The notes beneath the pieces are model-generated. The model saw only the letters and a program-made list of their open reading frames with translations, had not been told where the DNA came from and made no database searches. 64,000 nucleotides of DNA from positions 601,001-665,000 of the forward strand of contig NZ_OGVD01000001.1 in the NCBI RefSeq assembly GCF_900258045.1. The letters run 5' to 3'. Position numbers and translations under genes: made by a program. This document shows positions 61,675-64,000 of this stretch, in pieces. This DNA comes from Sphingorhabdus sp. EL138. GTDB taxonomy: Bacteria > Pseudomonadota > Alphaproteobacteria > Sphingomonadales > Sphingomonadaceae. Each line of letters opens with the position of its first letter. Within the stretch, counting starts at the first letter, position 1.

Positions 61675-62375
61675 TCTTCTTCTCCAGTTTTATGGGGGCA
61701 AATTTCACCGACAATTCGGGTGGTCATGGCCTCACAGTCGACTCCAGCAAACGTTATTGTATCGTCAAAAACGTCACCGAATTCTGCTTCGATGTCTTTT
61801 CGCAGCAAGCGTCTTGCACGAAACAGGCGGGTTTTTACTGTGGCAGGGGGAATTTCCATTACTTCAGCAGTTTCTGTAATGGACATGCCTTCAATATCCC
61901 TAAAAACAAAAACTGTCCGATACGGATCCGGCAAACGCCGAACGGCTGATTTCAAAAACTTTGACAGTTCAGCGCGGGCTAGCTGAGAACTTGGCAAATC
62001 ACTGGCCTCGCTATTGGATGAATAATTGGATCGATAGGCATCAATGATCGCGATATCCTGACTTTCGAGCGCCTTCATCTTACGATCGTTGGATCGCTTT
62101 CGATCGATTGCCGTGTTTAATACTATTCTCGTTAGCCATGTAGAAAGTGACGATTTTCCTTCAAATCTCTGCAATGAACGAAATGCCCTCAGATAAGATT
62201 CCTGGACCACATCTTCGGCATCAGCATGATTTCGCAAAACACTCCATGCCGCCCTAAACATACGTTGATTGTTACGCTTGGTAACCAATGTAACTGCAAT
62301 CTCATCGCGGAGAGCAGCACGCTGCGCCAGCTGGATATCACTCATCTCTTCATAGTCCTGCGCAACACTATTCAT
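61671..62375 (-). CDS. ECF RNA polymerase sigma factor
   Basis: About 234 residues of a sigma-70 family ECF factor. Region 2 contains ADAEDVVQESYLRAFRSLQRFEGKSSLSTWLTRIVLN (key: DVVQESYLRAF). Region 4 contains LPDPYRTVFVFRDIEGMSITETAEVMEIPPATVKTRLFRARRLLR, quoted by conserved pieces. A C-terminal extension carries CEAMTTRIVGEICPHKTGEEE with two Cys and one His. The frame extends to 62411, but AAGGA before 62375 and a promoter-like element covering 62404-62428 favour the shorter start. No anti-sigma gene follows; instead a ferritin-like gene overlaps it, so control may be unusual. Confidence 0.88.
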   Translation of the reverse strand: MNSVAQDYEEMSDIQLAQRAALRDEIAVTLVTKRNNQRMFRAAWSVLRNHADAEDVVQESYLRAFRSLQRFEGKSSLSTWLTRIVLNTAIDRKRSNDRKMKALESQDIAIIDAYRSNYSSNSEASDLPSSQLARAELSKFLKSAVRRLPDPYRTVFVFRDIEGMSITETAEVMEIPPATVKTRLFRARRLLRKDIEAEFGDVFDDTITFAGVDCEAMTTRIVGEICPHKTGEEE

Positions 62376-62403
62376 ATCGGCATCCTTTGTATTCACCCCG
62401 TTT

Positions 62404-62428
62404 GACGACATATGTTGTCAAAGGTTCC
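62404..62428 (-). promoter_or_regulatory. ECF/EcfG-like promoter of the sigma factor gene
   Basis: On the minus strand GGAAC (62428-62424) is followed after 16 bases by CGTC (62407-62404). This is close to the GGAAC-N16/17-CGTT promoter of alphaproteobacterial ECF and EcfG sigma factors. Transcription would begin near 62397, downstream of the ATG at 62411 but upstream of that at 62375. Confidence 0.6.
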
Positions 62429-62510
62429 CGAGTTTCCAAATTATCATGTCGCCGCCGAAAAGTACCTTGCAAAAAGACGGGTAGATCAGGTCTTTTACCA
62501 TACCGATCTT

Positions 62511-63644
62511 TTAGACCTTGGATTCACCAATTGACCTTTCATCAACAATTTTGACCAATTTATCGCGGCCACCAGCTTTGGTTTTTGAAAAAAACTGTGG
62601 AACAACCTTGCGCAATAGCGGCAGTCTACGTCGTTGTTCGAAATATATTATGAGATGGCCTTGGGTATTACTCATACCGAAGGGAAGAATGCGTTTGTCC
62701 GCTGGATCAAAGCCAGCTTTTTCGATTGCCTGTACCAGCCAGTAATCTTGCTCAGCCCAATCTTCATCGAGCCATTCAGTTCGCATATATTCCCACCGGT
62801 CCGACCAATCTAACGGCGCGAGCAGCGCATCTTGTGCGCTTACTGGTTTTCCATCGGAATATTCGAAAGCTATTGTTTCACCAGTGTCTTCTTCTATCCA
62901 AAAAAACGCTGGCTGATCTTCACATGCTGTCGGGTCCCATATAATATAGGCGATCCCATCGCCAACATTGACATAAACCACACGCACGCGATCATAAAAC
63001 GCACGGACGTCGGTGCCTTTCGCGGGAAGATATTCAGGGGGTGTTCCTTCAGCAATTTCTGCCTCAGTTACACTAGGCCATCTGGCGCTCTCTTTTTCCG
63101 ACTGCCACCTGCTAGCCGGGCCCTCATAGTAACTGTCGGTATTGACTATGGCCCTGCGTGTCACGAATGCCAAGAGTTCTGGTGGCACCGGTACACCTAA
63201 CTCCTTTGCAACGCGTGCAGCCATATCCCGGACAGGGAGCTCTCTGTGTTCGATTGTAAATTCATATGATGTAGAATTTGGCGAAAGTTTGGCGATGTTG
63301 CTTTGGTATCGGTCCAGCCGTGCGCCAAAATCCAACGTTCTATCGCGGAGAATTCCTGTCCACGGCGACAGATCGACCGGAACAAACGTGGCGTCAAAAT
63401 TACCAGTTCTGTTGACACTCTTTATCTGCCCTTTGACCCGTATAGGCATGGTGTCGCAAATTTCAATTTCACAGCCGGTGCTGATCATACTGCTTTGTTG
63501 ATCAATCACGTTGAGACCTTGATCAGCCAACAACTCCTCGCCTTGTGCAATTCTGATATGAAGCTGAAAAGGCGCGACCGCGCTCACAAAAAGTGGCACT
63601 TTGAATTGGTGCTCCGCTCGATCAGCTTTCAAACAAGAGTTCAT
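62511..63644 (-). CDS. Unrecognised protein with a weak SUKH-like region
   Basis: A 377-residue acidic and aromatic-rich protein without signal peptide or membrane helix. VAKELGVPVPPELLAFVTRRA followed by VVYVNVGDGIAYIIWDP and AFFWIEEDTGETIAFEYSDG has the shape of the SMI1/KNR4 (SUKH) immunity-type fold, but the match is by eye and weak. The N-terminal part of about 120 residues shows VSAVAPFQLHIRIAQGEELLADQG with no known family. If SUKH is right it could be a toxin-immunity or regulator protein. It is convergent with nothing and isolated at the window end. Confidence 0.6.
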   Translation of the reverse strand: MNSCLKADRAEHQFKVPLFVSAVAPFQLHIRIAQGEELLADQGLNVIDQQSSMISTGCEIEICDTMPIRVKGQIKSVNRTGNFDATFVPVDLSPWTGILRDRTLDFGARLDRYQSNIAKLSPNSTSYEFTIEHRELPVRDMAARVAKELGVPVPPELLAFVTRRAIVNTDSYYEGPASRWQSEKESARWPSVTEAEIAEGTPPEYLPAKGTDVRAFYDRVRVVYVNVGDGIAYIIWDPTACEDQPAFFWIEEDTGETIAFEYSDGKPVSAQDALLAPLDWSDRWEYMRTEWLDEDWAEQDYWLVQAIEKAGFDPADKRILPFGMSNTQGHLIIYFEQRRRLPLLRKVVPQFFSKTKAGGRDKLVKIVDERSIGESKV

Positions 63645-63866
63645 TCGGACAAATCCTAAAAGTTCTTCAGATGCTACAGGTTGGACGCGTAAAACTCCGA
63701 AAAGTTTCGTTTATTAGAAGGCGGTACTTCAATTTTATTCGATTGGGGTAATCACGATCAGAGTGAGCTAGGCGGAAAAACTGTGTTCGGATTACATCCA
63801 TTGCCGGGGATTGGTCTGAAACGCCCTGATTTCTGAAACGCTCTGATTATTGATAGGGCGCCAACA
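63645..63866. other. Intergenic stretch with no supported gene
   Basis: AT-rich and without recognisable signals except short stops in all frames. The possible upstream region of the open frame at 63867 starts here. Confidence 0.4.
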
Positions 63867-64000
63867 GTGTTTTCCAATCCGCTGGAACCTTTTCAAATTC
63901 TAGTCGTCAAACTTGAAACTGGAATTGAGCTCTTGATCAACGGTAAAAGCATGGAGATTAATGTAATGCGCGATACATTGCCGCGAATTTTATCCGTTTT
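63867..64000 (+). CDS. Possible start of a gene running off the window
   Basis: From a GTG at 63867 the plus strand stays open to the edge and encodes 44 residues beginning VFSNPLEPFQILVVKLETG and ending LPRILSV. AGGG is upstream at a loose spacing. No family is recognised. It is listed because nothing else explains the end of the window, but its reality is unproven. Confidence 0.35.
   Translation, partial: MFSNPLEPFQILVVKLETGIELLINGKSMEINVMRDTLPRILSV

Noticed and set aside
1-64000. CRISPR array or complete rRNA/tRNA genes
   Set aside because: No regularly spaced repeats with unique spacers and no RNA gene core motifs were found on reading both strands.

Overview
The window looks like chromosomal DNA of a Sphingomonadales alphaproteobacterium, plausibly a marine Sphingorhabdus/Parasphingorhabdus-like organism. 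The basis is gene content: TamA/TamB, a TonB receptor beside acyl-CoA dehydrogenases, a CC0125/CC1285-type lipoprotein, an EcfG-like promoter and many short-spaced operons with ATGA overlaps. The genus is inference from remembered protein families; no search was run. Base composition appears moderate to high in GC up to about 56 kb and visibly AT-richer from about 56.4 kb to the end.

Layout. 0-6.5 kb: start of panC, then the tamA-tamB outer-membrane assembly pair, all on the minus strand. 6.7-9.4 kb: a secreted protein, a YcaQ-like DNA glycosylase and an EamA exporter. 9.4-19.4 kb: a lipid/acyl-CoA catabolic neighbourhood with three acyl-CoA dehydrogenases, a thioesterase, an iron alcohol dehydrogenase, a TonB receptor, a TetR regulator and a secreted lipase-like lipoprotein. 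Two strong palindromes lie here. 19.6-25.6 kb: a sulfide/persulfide module with a BigR-like ArsR repressor, peroxiredoxin, persulfide dioxygenase, two YeeE/YedE half-transporters, sulfide:quinone oxidoreductase and a SulP permease. 25.7-28.9 kb: envelope genes including two convergently unrelated L,D-transpeptidases placed head to head. 28.9-33.3 kb: a MacAB-like efflux system. 33.5-35.9 kb: an alcohol dehydrogenase and a CoA-transferase.

35.9-42.2 kb is an accessory segment: a decayed flavohemoprotein-type reductase end, a 2-hydroxyacid dehydrogenase, a phytanoyl-CoA dioxygenase-like enzyme, a TetR regulator with twin operators, a Rieske oxygenase, a small tyrosine recombinase and a Nif11-like small protein. 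It is punctuated by copies of a dispersed GTCCGCTTT/AAAGCGGAC repeat. 42.3-47.9 kb holds a CHASE2-EAL c-di-GMP protein, a FecR-domain protein with a 57-bp tandem repeat, and a two-partner-secretion transporter without an evident classical substrate.

48.0-56.2 kb is a compact seven-gene minus-strand operon: P-loop NTPase, ABC exporter, alpha/beta hydrolase, OprO/OprP-type porin, histidine kinase, response regulator and a beta-barrel protein. Three 11-bp-spaced direct repeats lie upstream of its first gene, as expected for an OmpR/PhoB-type regulator. This is the best candidate here for an undescribed system. 56.4-57.5 kb is recombination debris with a 22-bp-spaced iteron-like array. 57.5-64 kb carries a hydrolase lacking the usual catalytic histidine, two small membrane proteins, folE, a cytochrome c, a Tat-exported ferritin-like protein, an ECF sigma factor with an EcfG-like promoter, and an unrecognised protein.
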